From contig NC_089981.1 in assembly GCF_036417845.1 (NCBI RefSeq), forward strand, positions 84,299,268-84,363,267: a stretch of 64,000 nt of DNA. The letters are read 5' to 3'. The notes under the pieces were generated by a model. It saw only the letters and a program-made list of their open reading frames with translations. It did no database searches and was not told the DNA's origin. Position numbers and translations under genes: made by a program. This stretch comes from Apteryx mantelli. Its lineage: Eukaryota > Chordata > Aves > Apterygiformes > Apterygidae. This document shows, in pieces, positions 18,019 to 29,890 of the stretch (positions within the stretch are counted from its first letter, which is position 1; every line of letters begins with the position of its first letter).

Positions 18019-21000
18019 GTGAGTGTGAGGTACTGGGGAAGCCATTTCTCCCTCCGCTTTCCCTGTCAGCCTGCATTTCCTACTCTGCCTTGCCACACAG
18101 GCGACTTTCACTGTGTCCCTGCTGGTGCATTCACTTGGATGATTTTTGCAAACCCCAAGCCTGTTCTCTGGTCCGACTAGGGAGGTCACACTGATGGTAA
18201 ATGCAGTGCATGAGGCTTGACAAAACCTTTTGTGTTAGTTATTAAAAAAAAAACAAACCGGAGGGCCTGATTCTTTTGACTCTTGCCTCCTGCCTGCATG
18301 GCTTTCGGTGGGGCTGTGCTGATCTACAGTTGGTGGCATGGCATGAAAAATGAGGCTGTCAGAAGCGAGTGGGGATGATTGCTGCACGCAGCAGCATCAC
18401 AGGCAGTGCACTAGAACAATGCAGAAAGCTCTGAAATAATCTCTTGGGAAGAAAGAAACTCAAATCTCTGCAAAGCTTGTGGCATAGTCAGGGTTTATTT
18501 CTCAAAGACATTATGGAAGTGAAACACTTAACCTTGCCGAGACAAATGTGTTTCCAGTCATTGCAGAGGAAGCTGAGGGTGGCTACAGTTCTCTGGTCAT
18601 CTTAGCTATTTTGTAGCTCTATCTGCTACAATGCAGAAAAAATGGGGACTGAAAACAGCCTTTCTGTAGGCATTTCTGCGTGGGAAACTAAGAGAGCTCT
18701 ACTGTCAATAGGCCAGTTGGCAGAATAAGGAGAGGAGCTGCGAAGCAGTATTTCTAATAAAGTGACTATTGATCTAGTCCCCACTTCACATAAGCATGCA
18801 CCCTCTTCAGCTTGGATTGGGGGGGGGGGGAAGAGAAAAGGAAAAAAAAGAGGAACTTTGAAATGAAATTTTTGTGCCATGGCTGTGGAATGATTTGTGT
18901 TAGCCTTGATTTTCTGGGGGTGCCAGCAGAAGATTTGGTGGGGGAGGGAAGGGGGAAGATCTTCCTGGTGCAATTTTTTCCAGCTTGTGACTTGCCTCTG
19001 GCAGGGCTCAGCCCTCGAGTTTATCTAGGCTGCTTCTGTACAAATTGGCCTGTGTTCCAGATGTCCAGCCCTCTGTCCTCTGTTTGCTAAAGACAGGGAC
19101 AGCTGCATATTGCTTTCTTTTTTTTCCCTAAAGCTTTTAAATATATATCAACATTACTTATTATTAAAACCAAGGAAGAAGGGAAAAGTCTGAAAAAGCA
19201 TGGAATCATAGATGATAGGTCTGGAAGGACTTGGGAGAGGCATCTAGTCAACCGCCTGCCCCAGAAAAGCCCTCACTGAGCCCAAACCATCTCTGACAGA
19301 TGTTTATCTACCCACATCTCAAAGGCCTGATTGCAAATACTGTGTGTGTGTGCGCTCATGCATTCAGTTAAGAGAACAGTGCACATGTCAGGCCATATTC
19401 TGTCTGCAATTACACTGAAAGTAATGACTTGAAATTCAATGGACTTTCTCTGGATTTAAATCTGTGACACTAATCAGAATACAGCCTTAAAATGAAATTC
19501 TCCTAGTGTGTCATGTGCACCCTGCTATAAATCACTGGTGCCTTGCTGGGAGGGATCAGGCACACTGCTCAGTGCACCTCCATACAGATGAGGAATTAGA
19601 CCCTGGATCCACTACTACCCTCTCAAGGGCAAACTCAAAACGAGCAATCAGCCACCCCATCACTTAAAACTAGTGGGCTGCCCTGCTGTGGCATGTCCCA
19701 GTCTTCTCTTAGGATCCTTCATTTACAAAGTAGGCAGCCTTAAAAAAATCTGAGGTCCCTGGGAGGTGCAGTTCACACTAAATGAAGTTCTCCTGTTAGA
19801 CCACTCAACATAATTGCAAAGAACTAACACTCAAAAATGCTGACTGGCTGTCAGCAAGTCTGTGCCTTTCTTGAAAGCTAAGGTGTGAATGGTATTCGTA
19901 GCAGTGTTGAGGACAGGTGAGTGGTACTCACAGGAAAGGAGCAGTAATGGCTAAAATCCATAATACTCTTGCAGCAAATGCTTGAGAATAGCAGCCGTGC
20001 TGGTACCAAACCTTGCTTTCCCTTGCAGAACCTGACTGAAGCTATTCAGAATGGAGTATACCCTGTTGGAAATGAATCACAGATTGAAAACAGCAACTGG
20101 GATTTCAGCAACTCCTTCTTCTTTGCAGGCACGGTCGTCTCCACAATAGGTAGGATTTTCATGTGTATGTGTGCTTCTGTGTGTGTGTGTTTGTGTGTGC
20201 GTGTGTGTGTGGTGCTTATTATGTATAGTTATTAGGACCTGAACAGATAATGCTTTCAAGGGTAAAACTCCAGTTCTTCATGGGCTAGGGCAGGAAGCAG
20301 CAACAGACTTGATCTTGAGACCTCACCATACCACAGCAGTACAGCATCTTCATTCACAGCTTTATTTTGGCTTTTGAAATATCAATGGTTTTCATATAAT
20401 TTTTTCCCATCCATTTCTTCTTTTCTAGCCATCTGTTTAAATCTTGGCTCAGCTGCCAGTTGTGGGCGGGAAACAGACTTGACTTCCCTGGTCTTATTCT
20501 AGGGTCAAACAAGCTGTAAATCATTCCTGAGACTGCTGTAAAGCATAGAAAAGTGGTAGGAAAAAAGTGAACTCTGCTGGGGCATGAACACCATACACTG
20601 CTGGATTAGTGTATGCCTTGGGCCAGAATATGCCGGGAGGGAAAAACAGGAAGGGGGCAAGGTGAATGCTATCACTTTTACACTGCTATTTCAAGCACAG
20701 AGCTGTTCTTACCATTTCAGGGGCTGCCTTTCCCCTGCCTGTCTCTCCCTTTCTCCCAGATATACATCTCAAAATTCACAGGTCTGCCAAATCTCAGTAT
20801 AAAATCCACACTGTTGGCTCCTGCTTCACAATCTCATGCTGTGCAGGTTAAATCCATGTTTCTGCAGAGCAGAGCTGAGACATCACTCCCACTGCACCCT
20901 AGGCACAGCTGCCCTGTTGATCTGTAAGTGTGACATGTCACAGGGGCCCCAGGGGTGTCCCAGCATCATAGCAGGTGTGTAGGTGTTGCATGACCCCATA

Positions 21001-24000
21001 ACTGAGACTTCCTGCCTTAGAAGAAAGAAAATGTAGAGCCTTAAGTAATGTGCCCTCTAGCAGTCTCCACTGCTCTGCTGGAACCCTTTCAGTGCAACAC
21101 AGGAAAAGCATGGACGAGGATCTGGGAAGGAGAATGAGGTGAAGAATTACTTGTTCCTATCGATCCAACTACCATCAATGAACTTGAACTGAAGATCAGA
21201 CCTTCCTCTTACTCACTCCTTGCTCCTCACCACCACATGTATAAGTCTGACTCCATCAGCGTTGAAGAGGTCATTTTAGCACAGAGAAGGGTTGGGCACT
21301 AGGAAAGGCTTCAGACCCATCACACCAATGAGGAATGTTTCATGGTTATAGCAATATTCACATTCCCTAGTTTGTCAACACACTGCTACTAGCAAAAGCC
21401 ATTCCTTGGTACCACATATTATTGTATTTTTTTCATTATTACATTTTTCTGCCAAGCAGAGATCAGTTGCCTCCCATCAAATTTTGCTTCTCCAGCAAGA
21501 GAGACAGGCTGTCACAGGAGAAGTACAGCTTTGCCTGTTTCTCTGCACCTTCACCACAGAGGTCTGTTGGTGAAGCTACATCACGTATTTCTACCCATCT
21601 TCAAACCTCCAGGATCAGGGATGTCAATTTTTGTTGACATGAAAGTGGAACAGCTGTGTGACAGGGAGCACAAGACAGCTCAAGCATTTTGGGGCCTAGC
21701 AGCCCATAAATCAGCCAGTGGTCTTATTTGTCTTTTCCCTCAGAGAAAGCCTTGCACTCTAGGTACACTGAGATGAACTGAGCTGGGGAAAATGCCTTTT
21801 CTCAGTAAGGACATACACAAAGTACAGGACTCTTGCACTCAGATATGTACCTCAAGGGATCTGAGAAGAACAAAGTCTCCAGTCCATTAAGGGACATGTC
21901 TGGGGTTCTGCAGCCATTCCACTGCTTAGATAAATTCTCTTTTAATAAGATTTAAAGACAAACCTCTCTCTGGCATGAATAAATCAGCCACCATTAAGGT
22001 CTAGACTATTTAGCATAGGCTATTCTTATATACCCTATGCTGCTTCCAGGACTTGAGCCAGCATCCAGACATACCAGCTTACTGGCATTTAGCCAGTGAG
22101 GTCACTAACACACCAATGTGCTGTACGCTCCAGCCATGCCTTCAAGGGCAGATTGAGAAGAAGCTAGGGGTGGGCTGTATCTGATTCTGGCATGGCAAAC
22201 AGCCCTGGACTCCAGCCTTGACATCTTCCAGGTCCCCGGCCTTCTGGTTTCTGTCTTTCCATGTATTTGTCACAGGAGAGAGCATGTTTTCCGTAACTGC
22301 TTTTAGATTATGCTTTCATTCCCATTAAGGCTAGGCTGGAAGCACACAGTGCTCTCTGCAGCCTCCAAAATATGCAGAGTGAATCACTTCATCTGCCTAC
22401 TGGCTTTGTCAGAGAAAAGCGAATGCATGTGGGCTGAGAAGTGCTAGCCATGTCTTCTGGGGGCAAAGGCAGGCCAGGTTCGGGTAGGTGTGAATGGGAC
22501 TGTGGACTGCTCCAGCTCTTTGGAATACCTCCTCTGACCCATCTTTCTTTCATAGGTTATGGCACACTACATCCTAAAACTGCTGGGGGACAGATCTTCT
22601 GTGTCTTTTTTGCTCTGTTTGGAATCCCTTTGAATATTGTTTTTCTGCACCGTGTCGGTAAGATGCTCTCGCTGCTGTGTAAAAAGCTGGGGAAATTCCT
22701 GTACGTGAAAGGAATGAGAAAGGTAATTGGTTCCACTTACTCAGGCAGTTATATGCTCACTGCTAGACTTCTTTCAAGATATATCCTAGCATTATCCTCT
22801 GTCGCGTTTGTTCTCATGCTGTGTTAGGCACCATACTAGAACAAGGTAAGAGAGGTTTTTCACCCTGCAGGGCTAAACAGACAAGGCAGCAGTAGAAGAG
22901 AGACAGGCAGAGAAAGGGATGCATTTTGCCTACTCATCTAGGTGGCAGGCATCTACCCCCCTTCAGCAATCAATGGAAAGAGCAGGCACCTCATCCCGCT
23001 TCTCTAGAAACTTATCTCAGGAGCTAACACTCTTGGGAAGTACCATTCTCTCTTCATGGCCAGTAGACAGAGATGAGATGATAAAGCATCTCATGTTTAG
23101 ACAGCAAAAAGTAGGTGAGCCGATGCCATCCAGATGTTAAAGGTATCAGTAGATACTTGACTCATTGCTTAGCCTAGCCCCTCTCTTCCCTTGACTCTGA
23201 CAGACAGGAAACACAAGGCTCAAGTTGTCCATTTGAGCCCAGTTGTTGAAAGGTGAGGAGGCACACGTAAGGTGCTAGAGGCAGGCCATCTCTTGCCTGG
23301 TCATGCCCCAAGTTGTTGCAACTTCTCCTGTTCTATCACCATTTGTAAGTAAGCGGGAAGAGCTTTTCTCTGCCTCCTGCTGTAATTCTCTTTCAGGAGG
23401 AGCTATGAATGCTACAGACAATTCTATTCAAATTATTGAATTTCTCCCCATGTCTGACACCTTAAGCAGAACATAAGGCTTGATCAGATATAGACTCTAT
23501 CATATGCACAATGTACTAAGGCATGGGGAATTATCCAACAGTTGCCATTCATTTCAAGACAATCTGGAATTGTAAAATTCTGTACATAAATTATAGGTGT
23601 GTCTGACTGAGAAGCCTTAGTTTATAAGAAGTCTTTTCTTCCCAGCCAAGGCCTCTTTCTGGCTGCATGGAGGTAGGATGGTACAAAAGTCACTTTCCAT
23701 ATACTTCATCATCAGGAGCTCATTTGACAAAGGCCTTCCTGTAGCTGGGTATTCACTGGGTGGGAACCAAGTTGTGGCACTGATGCAATGCATTTTCAGA
23801 GAAATGCAGGCAACGTTCAAGACTCCTGGAGATAACATTGTTGGAATAAGTTATGGATTGTTTATGGGTTGTTTAAAAAATGTCTATTTTCTCAGGCAAC
23901 TTTGGATGTTTTTGAGTGCAGTACCTGAATACCTAAAAACTAACTAAAAAATTAAGTATGGTGAAAAATGGAAATAGTCTGATTCTGATAAAAGTCATTG

Positions 24001-26928
24001 GATAGGAATTCCTCCCATAATTGATGGTCATTGGAGGTCAAGACAATCACTAAAAAATCTACATGTGCCTCAATTACTGTAACCATACAGTAATCCCATG
24101 ATGCATGGCTTCCCCCTACTTTGGCTGAGGTACCTTTAGAGGAAGAGAATTCAGTACAACCCTTCAGCCCCTGTGGTCCTAGTAGGTATTTCCAGATAGC
24201 CTCCCATTTGAATACCCCACCATTATATATGACCTTCTACTGTGTCAAATCAGAATTATAATTGAATTGGTTTCTTTTTCAGAAGAAGATCAAATTTCTG
24301 ACCCTTTTGTTCTTCCTGGTGACGGGGATCCTAGTGTTTCTGTGTTTGCCATCACTCTTCTTCCAGATAACAGAAGGCTGGTCCTACAGCGAAGGAATTT
24401 ATTTTGCATTTATCACCCTCAGCACCATTGGCTTTGGTGATTATGTAGTAGGTAAGGTTGAATTCAGAGAGGAGACACACCAAAATGCCAGGGATACTAC
24501 TGTAATTACCATAAGATGACTGCACAAGCCACTAGTGAATGTACTGTAGAGACAACTCTTCCACATGGGTCTTCCTAACCTTTGCCCTGTATAGTTCTGG
24601 GTGAAATACTCATCTCTCTGGGATTTCATAAGCTGATGAAAGCACTATGATGTCTAAATATAATGATATATGGTGCTTTAGGGTGCAAAGAAGCCACTAT
24701 TTTGAGGAGGGGAAAGGGAAGTGTAGAGGAGGATTCAAAGAGCCTGGGAATTTGCATATACTGATAGGGAGTGGTTTGTGACAGTCATACAAAATAAGGC
24801 ATGTATCCCTGCTTTGGCCATCTAAGTCTTACGTTTCAAAGTGTATAATAAAGAAATAATTGGTCACATTTCAGAAGACATGATTTTACAGCAATTGTCC
24901 TCAAAACTGTGGAAAGGGGGAAAGTGGGGAAATGTACTCAGTTGTTGAAAAATGGGGGCTTATACTCACGTGTCACTGCAGAAGTGGACTCTTAGCATCC
25001 TACGCATCACTGGATGCTCTTTGACTTCACAAGTTGGAGCTATGAATTTCCCCTGAAGTTAAACTGTTTAAGTCACAGTCCAGTGAGCTGGAGCGCTTCT
25101 AGAAACACTGCTGTGGATATACTGACCAAAATACACTCTCCATGTAATTAGCTTCTAGAAGAACTCTAAAATGAACACCAGAGGCCAAATCAGTGTCCAT
25201 AGAAGAAGCAATCAAACACCTGGACTCCACATAGCATCAAAGATTTCTCTAAAATGAACTGTCCTGCTGGCATCTTGCCAACCCAAACTTCATTTCAGCT
25301 GCGGTATGAGAAGGAAACTCTGGAGTTAGTATTTTAGCTCCAGTGCTGCCCCCACAGTGAGTCTGGAAGTCTCACTTCACTTTCTGATGAACAGACTTCA
25401 CAGCACACCAAATACAAGGCTCTCAAGCCCTGCAGAAGGGCAAGAGGGGCTTTGGAGAGTGGGTGACTGTCCTGCTGCTTGTTTGGAGGATTTCTTAGTC
25501 AGGACTTTGGCAGAAGGGGCCCACAGGCTTTTCTGGACACTGTCTGATATTCCCTGCTGGCCTTAATTTTCCTGAGTCTACATATGAGACCAGATGGTGC
25601 TTTGAAGATCCAGTTGACACCTTGCTTATTTGCATGAGATTAAAGATTGTAATGATCTCATAGCCTAGCTGATTGCTCATCCATAATGTAATGGATTCCT
25701 TTTCCTTCTCACAGTACAAGAATCTTGCACACTGATTTGTGAAAACCCATGTTTTCAAGCAGATGCCAGGGTCATATAAGCTGGATCATGCAAATAAGGT
25801 TGTGTGGGATTAAACGCAGCAGAAGTAAAAACTCTCTGAGCATTGGTCATGAACTGCTGACATCTGAGGAACCAAATGAAATGACCCATGCAGAACAGTG
25901 GGTGTGGAATACTGGGTGATGCTAAGAGGTTTGGACTGCATGAAACATGCTTCAGTCCACTGATTTCCAACACAGAAAGTTGTGTTCTCAGTATGTGACA
26001 GAGTTCTCATCACTCAACCACCTTTGTAATGGCAGAAGGTCCTGCAGCCATTCAAAAGCAAAGTAGGAATTGCAGCTTCTCTCTTTCTACAATCAAGGAT
26101 ACCTGTAATTTAAAATAATTATGTATTAGGTCATAATCACGCTCTGTTGGAGGAATATACAGAATTACAATAGTCTAGGTAGCAATTGTAGAGTGGTTTT
26201 AGTGGCTCACTGTGCTCTGCTTTTTGTGCCTTTTGAGTTTGGGAGTATTTTCATAATAATACAATACAATTTACTTGTACATGCAGAGGTTTCAATGGAG
26301 TTGGTATGCTATGAGGGAAAAATATCCTGATCTGCTGCTAATCCATCTCAGTTCCAGCATATCTTTTTGAAGGGCCAGCATGGTGGACTGCCATATACTA
26401 GTTTATTAAAACCACAAGAGAGTGGCCCTACCTGAACCTAAAGCATGTTTTCCTTTGAGCTGCAGCCTTGCTGGGGAAGTGAGAGACTCCACCACAATGT
26501 AAAGATCACCTTAAAGCGCTCAACGTAAAATACTTTGATGAATTCACTAGCTTGGCCCATTTTATACAGGCAAAGCAATTTTAACTTGTTAATTTCCTTT
26601 TCTTTCTCTCTCTCTGTCTGCAGGAAAACAACCAGACAGGAATTATTTTTCCCACTACCGAACACTGGTGGCCATTTGGATTCTTTTTGGCCTTGCCTGG
26701 ATTGCTCTCCTGTTTAATTTATTAACAATGGCGCTGGAAGATACTGAAAAAATAATTGCCAAGGATCTCCATCAAATGGGAAAGGTGAGTAAAGACAGTG
26801 AAGCAAGTCAACAAAGAAGATGCTGGCCTGCTCAGTTTATTCCAGAAGAACTACAGCCACCACACGCTGGAGGGGATGCACAGAAAATGGAGTCATTAGC
26901 AGCAGGTTCTGAACACCCAAAAAAATGA
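17824..26928 (+). CDS. KCNK16: Two-pore-domain K+ channel, KCNK16/TALK-1-like, five coding exons, 318 aa
   Basis: Exons 17824-18018, 20029-20149, 22556-22722, 24283-24451 and 26624-26928 join in phases 0, 1, 0, 1, each with GT-AG borders. The product is a plasma-membrane background potassium channel working as a dimer. M1 is at residues 10-29, and the extracellular cap carries sequons N51, N66 and N80. P1 has TIGYG (104-108), M2 is about 117-139 with GIPLN, M3 about 164-188, P2 has TIGFG (209-213), and M4 about 231-252. NWDFSNSFFFAG and EGWSYSEG...FGDYVVG match TALK-1 best. KCNK17 is the next candidate. Odd points are that the cap has no cysteine (NFTHL where TALK channels have NYTCL) and that the P1 filter is followed by Thr rather than Asn. 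If the GTGAGT at 26785 is used as a donor, the tail would differ. The 318-aa read-through length fits the family. Confidence 0.88.
18019..20028 (+). other. KCNK16-like intron 1
   Basis: A 2.0-kb intron with a G12 run at 18819-18830 and a CR1 3'-end fragment near 19201. No other gene is visible. Confidence 0.8.
19201..19325 (-). mobile_element. CR1 LINE 3'-end fragment
   Basis: Reads TGGAATCATAGATGATAGG then GGTCTGGAAGGAC and ATCTAGTCAACC, the reverse complement of the conserved CR1 3' terminus. Only about 120 bp remain. Confidence 0.7.
20029..20149 (+). CDS. KCNK16: KCNK16-like exon 2
   Basis: Follows CCTTGCAG and ends ACAATAG before GTAGGA. Encodes the second cap helix and first pore helix through TIG of the P1 filter. 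The intron splits the glycine codon of GYG, a position typical of K2P genes. Confidence 0.9.
20150..22555 (+). other. KCNK16-like intron 2
   Basis: A 2.4-kb intron beginning with a TG-rich microsatellite. The rest is unique-looking. Confidence 0.8.
20161..20213 (+). repeat. (TG)n microsatellite, interrupted
   Basis: About 50 bp of TG units with a few C and T interruptions, starting only 11 bases inside intron 2. Confidence 0.9.
22556..22722 (+). CDS. KCNK16: KCNK16-like exon 3
   Basis: Follows TTTCATAG and ends AGAAAG before GTAATT. Encodes the rest of the P1 filter, M2 with GIPLNIVF, and the basic M2-M3 linker KKLGKFLYVKGMRK. Confidence 0.9.
22723..24282 (+). other. KCNK16-like intron 3
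   Basis: A 1.56-kb intron. Bases about 23755-23850 resemble about 40025-40110 and may be copies of an old interspersed repeat. Confidence 0.75.
24283..24451 (+). CDS. KCNK16: KCNK16-like exon 4
   Basis: Follows TTCTTTTTCAG and ends GTAGTAG before GTAAGG. Encodes M3, the second pore helix and the GFGDYVV filter. Confidence 0.9.
24452..26623 (+). other. KCNK16-like intron 4
   Basis: A 2.2-kb AT-rich intron ending in a strong pyrimidine tract. No other feature was recognised. Confidence 0.8.
26624..26928 (+). CDS. KCNK16: KCNK16-like exon 5 (M4 and cytosolic tail)
   Basis: Follows CTGTCTGCAG. Encodes M4 (LVAIWILFGLAWIALL) and a tail ending at TGA 26926-26928. An AAG-GTGAGT at 26784/26785 looks like a functional donor, so an alternative tail exon is possible. 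None was identified downstream. Confidence 0.8.
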
Positions 26929-28094
26929 AAAAAATGTTTTTTTCTTATAGCAAAAATATTTCTATAATATATGGAGATTGAATCCTTCATTGGAGATTTG
27001 CTAGTGCATTATTCTAAAGAAATTCCCACGGAAATAACCTTTTTCGTGCCTTTTGCTGAGATATGACCTTTCAGAACTCAAGATTTAAAGTTACACAAAA
27101 TGAGACTATTAATGGTAAGAAATTTGCTCCTCAGTTTGCCCCCAAGTTGTGCTAACAACCTGACAAGTGCACTGGTTTTGCAAGGCTTCTTTAAGGTTCT
27201 TCCACAAAAAATGCAGAGGAGGCACATGGTAGAGCTTGCTGGTTCTGTCTGAATTTTGCTGCTTGCAAAAAATCACATCTTTTCCAAGAACTGACATGCA
27301 CAAGCTTTTCTGAGGCATTTCATAGCATCTTTGGAGAGAGAAATAAAGGGATATAACTTAATAATGCCTGATTTTAGCTGTCATATTGAATAAGCCTGCA
27401 GGACTTGAAAGACATATTTGAAGGCAGGACCTGGTCTCAGTTAAGGGGCACAAGAGGCATCTAATGGACAGGGTTAGAAAAAAGTTAGCTGTGTTAGAAA
27501 TGGTTTATTCTACCTCTTCCTGTTTTATACTAAGATGTATAAAGCCAATTTCACCTTTTATCCCTGTGGCTTTGAAAAAACCTTTCTGATGCTTAAGAAC
27601 ATATAAACATATATGCATTTAATTCAATTTTTTGTAGCCTTTTATAGAACAGTGACTGGTTTGAATGGAGGAGTCCTCATTGCATCAGAGCCTTGCTGCT
27701 ATGTTTGTATTCCATAGGCGCTCAAATGTAGTTTAAAAATGATCCTAATGCATAGTGCTGAGGTAGCTTGCCAAGTGCAATCATTGTCTAAACAGTGCAG
27801 CCTTATTGTCAGCCGAGTAAAACAAGGATCTCAAATCTGGACTTAGCCTCAGAGTTTCAGGTGTATTGCTTAGCACACAGGCCATCCGTGAGTGAAGACT
27901 GTGGCCTTTAACGACTCACTTTACACTTCAGATGCTTTGTGTGCGTCAAGAGCATAAAAAACCCTACTTCTAAGTGCTGGCAGAATCCCTGTGGTAGACA
28001 CAGGCACAGAGGTGAAAAGTCTAGTGGGTGTATATGGTTACACCAAAGGTCAGACTAGCCCAATATCCTGTCTCTGACAGCGGCTGGCAGCATA
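26929..28094. other. 3' UTR and downstream flank of the channel gene
   Basis: AT-rich. The proximal part is presumably 3' UTR. No second K2P exon was recognised. The distal part shows nothing before the transposon. Confidence 0.4.
27342..27347 (+). terminator. Candidate polyadenylation signal for the channel gene
   Basis: AATAAA, 414 bases after the stop codon, the first canonical signal I noticed downstream. A T-rich stretch follows only loosely, so usage is uncertain. Confidence 0.35.
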
Positions 28095-28096
28095 TA

Positions 28097-29888
28097 CAGG
28101 CATACCTCGGAGATATTGCAGGTTCGGTTCCAGACCACCGCAATAAAGCGAATATCACAATAAAGCGAGTCACACAGATTTTTTGGTTTCACAGTGCATA
28201 TAAAAGTTATGTTTACACTATACTGTAGTCTATCAAGTGTGCAATAGCATTATGTCTAAAAAAACAATGTACATACCTTAATTAAAAAATACTTTATTGC
28301 TAAAAAATGTTAACCATCATCTGAGCCTTCAGTGAGTCGTAATCTTTTTGCTGATGGAGGGTCTTGCCTCGATGTTGATGGCTGCCGACTGATCAGGGTG
28401 GTGGTTGCTGAAGGTTGGGGTGACTGTGGCAATTCCTTAAAATAAGACAGCAATGAAGTTTGCTGCATCAATTGACTCTTCCTTTCTCTGTAGCACACGA
28501 TGCTGTTTGATAGCTTTTTACCCACAATAGACCTTCTTTCAAAATTGGAGTCAATCCTCTCAAACCCTGCCGCTGCTTTATCAACTAAGTTTCTGTAATA
28601 TTCTAAATCCTTTGTTGTCATTTCAACAATGTTCACAGCATCTTCACCAGGAGTAGATTCCATCTCAAGAAACCACTTTCTTTGCTCATCCATAAGAAGC
28701 AACTCCTCATCCGTTAAAGTTTTCTCATGAGATTGAAGCAATTCAGTCACATCTTCAGGCTCCGCTTCTAAGTTTAGTTCTCTTGCTGCCAGTTCTAGTT
28801 CTCCTGCTGTCAGCCTGTCCTTTGAAGCTTTGAAGCCAGGCATTGACTTTTCCTCTCTAGCTATGAAAGTCCTAGATGGCATCTTCTTCCAATATAAGGC
28901 TGTTTCGTCTACATTAAACATCCGTTGTTTAATGTAGCCACCGTCATCAATTATCTTAGCTAGATCTTCTGGATAACTTGCTGCAGCTTCTACATCAGCA
29001 CTTGCTGCTTCACCTTGCACTTTTATGTTATGGAGACGGCTTCTTTCCTTAAACCCATGAACCAACCTCTGTTAGCTTCAAACTTTTCTTCTGCAGCTTC
29101 CTCACCTCTTTCAGCCTTCATAGAATTGAAGAGAGTTAGGGCCTTGCTCTGGATTAGGCTTGGATTTAAGGGAATGTTGTGACTGATTTGATCTTCTATC
29201 CAGACCACTAAAACTTTCTCCATATCAGCAATAAGGCTGTTTAGCTTTCTTATTATTCATGTGTTCACTGGAGTAGCACTTTGAATTTCCTTCCAGAACT
29301 TTTCCTTTGCACTCACAGCTTGGCTAGCTGTTTGGCGCAAGAGGCCTCGCTTTTGGCCTATCTCAGCTTTCAACATGCCTTCCTCACTAAGCTTCATCAT
29401 TTCTAGCTTTTGATTTCAAGCGAGATGTGCAATTCTTCCTTTCACTTGAACACTTAGAGGCCATTGTAGGGTTATTAATTGCCCTAATTTCAATATTGTT
29501 GTGTCTTAGGGAATAGGGAGGCCCGAGGAGAGGGAGAGAGATGGGGGAATGGCCGGTCGGTGGAGCAGTCAGAACACACACAACATTTATCAATTCACTT
29601 CGCCATCTTATATGGACGCTGTTCGTGGCAGCCCAAAATAATTACGATAGTAACATCAAAGATCACTGATCACAGATCACCATAACAGATATAATAATAA
29701 TGAAAAAGTTTGAAAGACTGGAAGAATTACCAAAATGTGACACAGAGACACAAAGTGAGCACATGCTGTTGGAAAAATGGCACCGATAGACTTGCTCGAC
29801 GCAGGGTTGCCACAAACCTTCAATTTGTAAAAAAAACAATATCTGCAAAGCGCAATAAAGTGAAGCACAATAAAATGAGGTATGTCTG
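28097..29888 (-). mobile_element. Tigger1-type DNA transposon (pogo branch of Tc1/mariner), internally deleted
   Basis: The left end is CAGGCATACCTCGGAGATAT and the right end GAGGTATGTCTG, its inverted counterpart. TA dinucleotides flank both sides (28095-28096 and 29889-29890), the target duplication of this superfamily. Length is 1792 bp against about 2.4 kb for full Tigger1. The missing 0.6 kb maps to one junction near 28809. Terminal and coding sequence follow the mammalian Tigger1 consensus, as I recall it, with only scattered differences. Transposase orientation is minus. Confidence 0.93.
28310..29464 (-). pseudogene. Tigger1 transposase remnant (DDE region deleted)
   Basis: Starts at ATG 29464 (MASKCSSER, the helix-turn-helix DNA-binding region) and ends with the family C-terminus LTEGSDDG at 28310. 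A frameshift interrupts it within the first 30 codons, and a one-base deletion lies near 29055 in the [13 protein letters not shown] region. The first catalytic aspartate remains in [18 protein letters not shown]. The sequence then jumps from FKASKDRLT to [17 protein letters not shown], losing about 190 residues that include the second catalytic aspartate (LLIDNAPGH type) and the third. The protein cannot be active. The 251-codon C-terminal frame is still open, which fits a young insertion. Confidence 0.9.
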
Positions 29889-29890
29889 TA

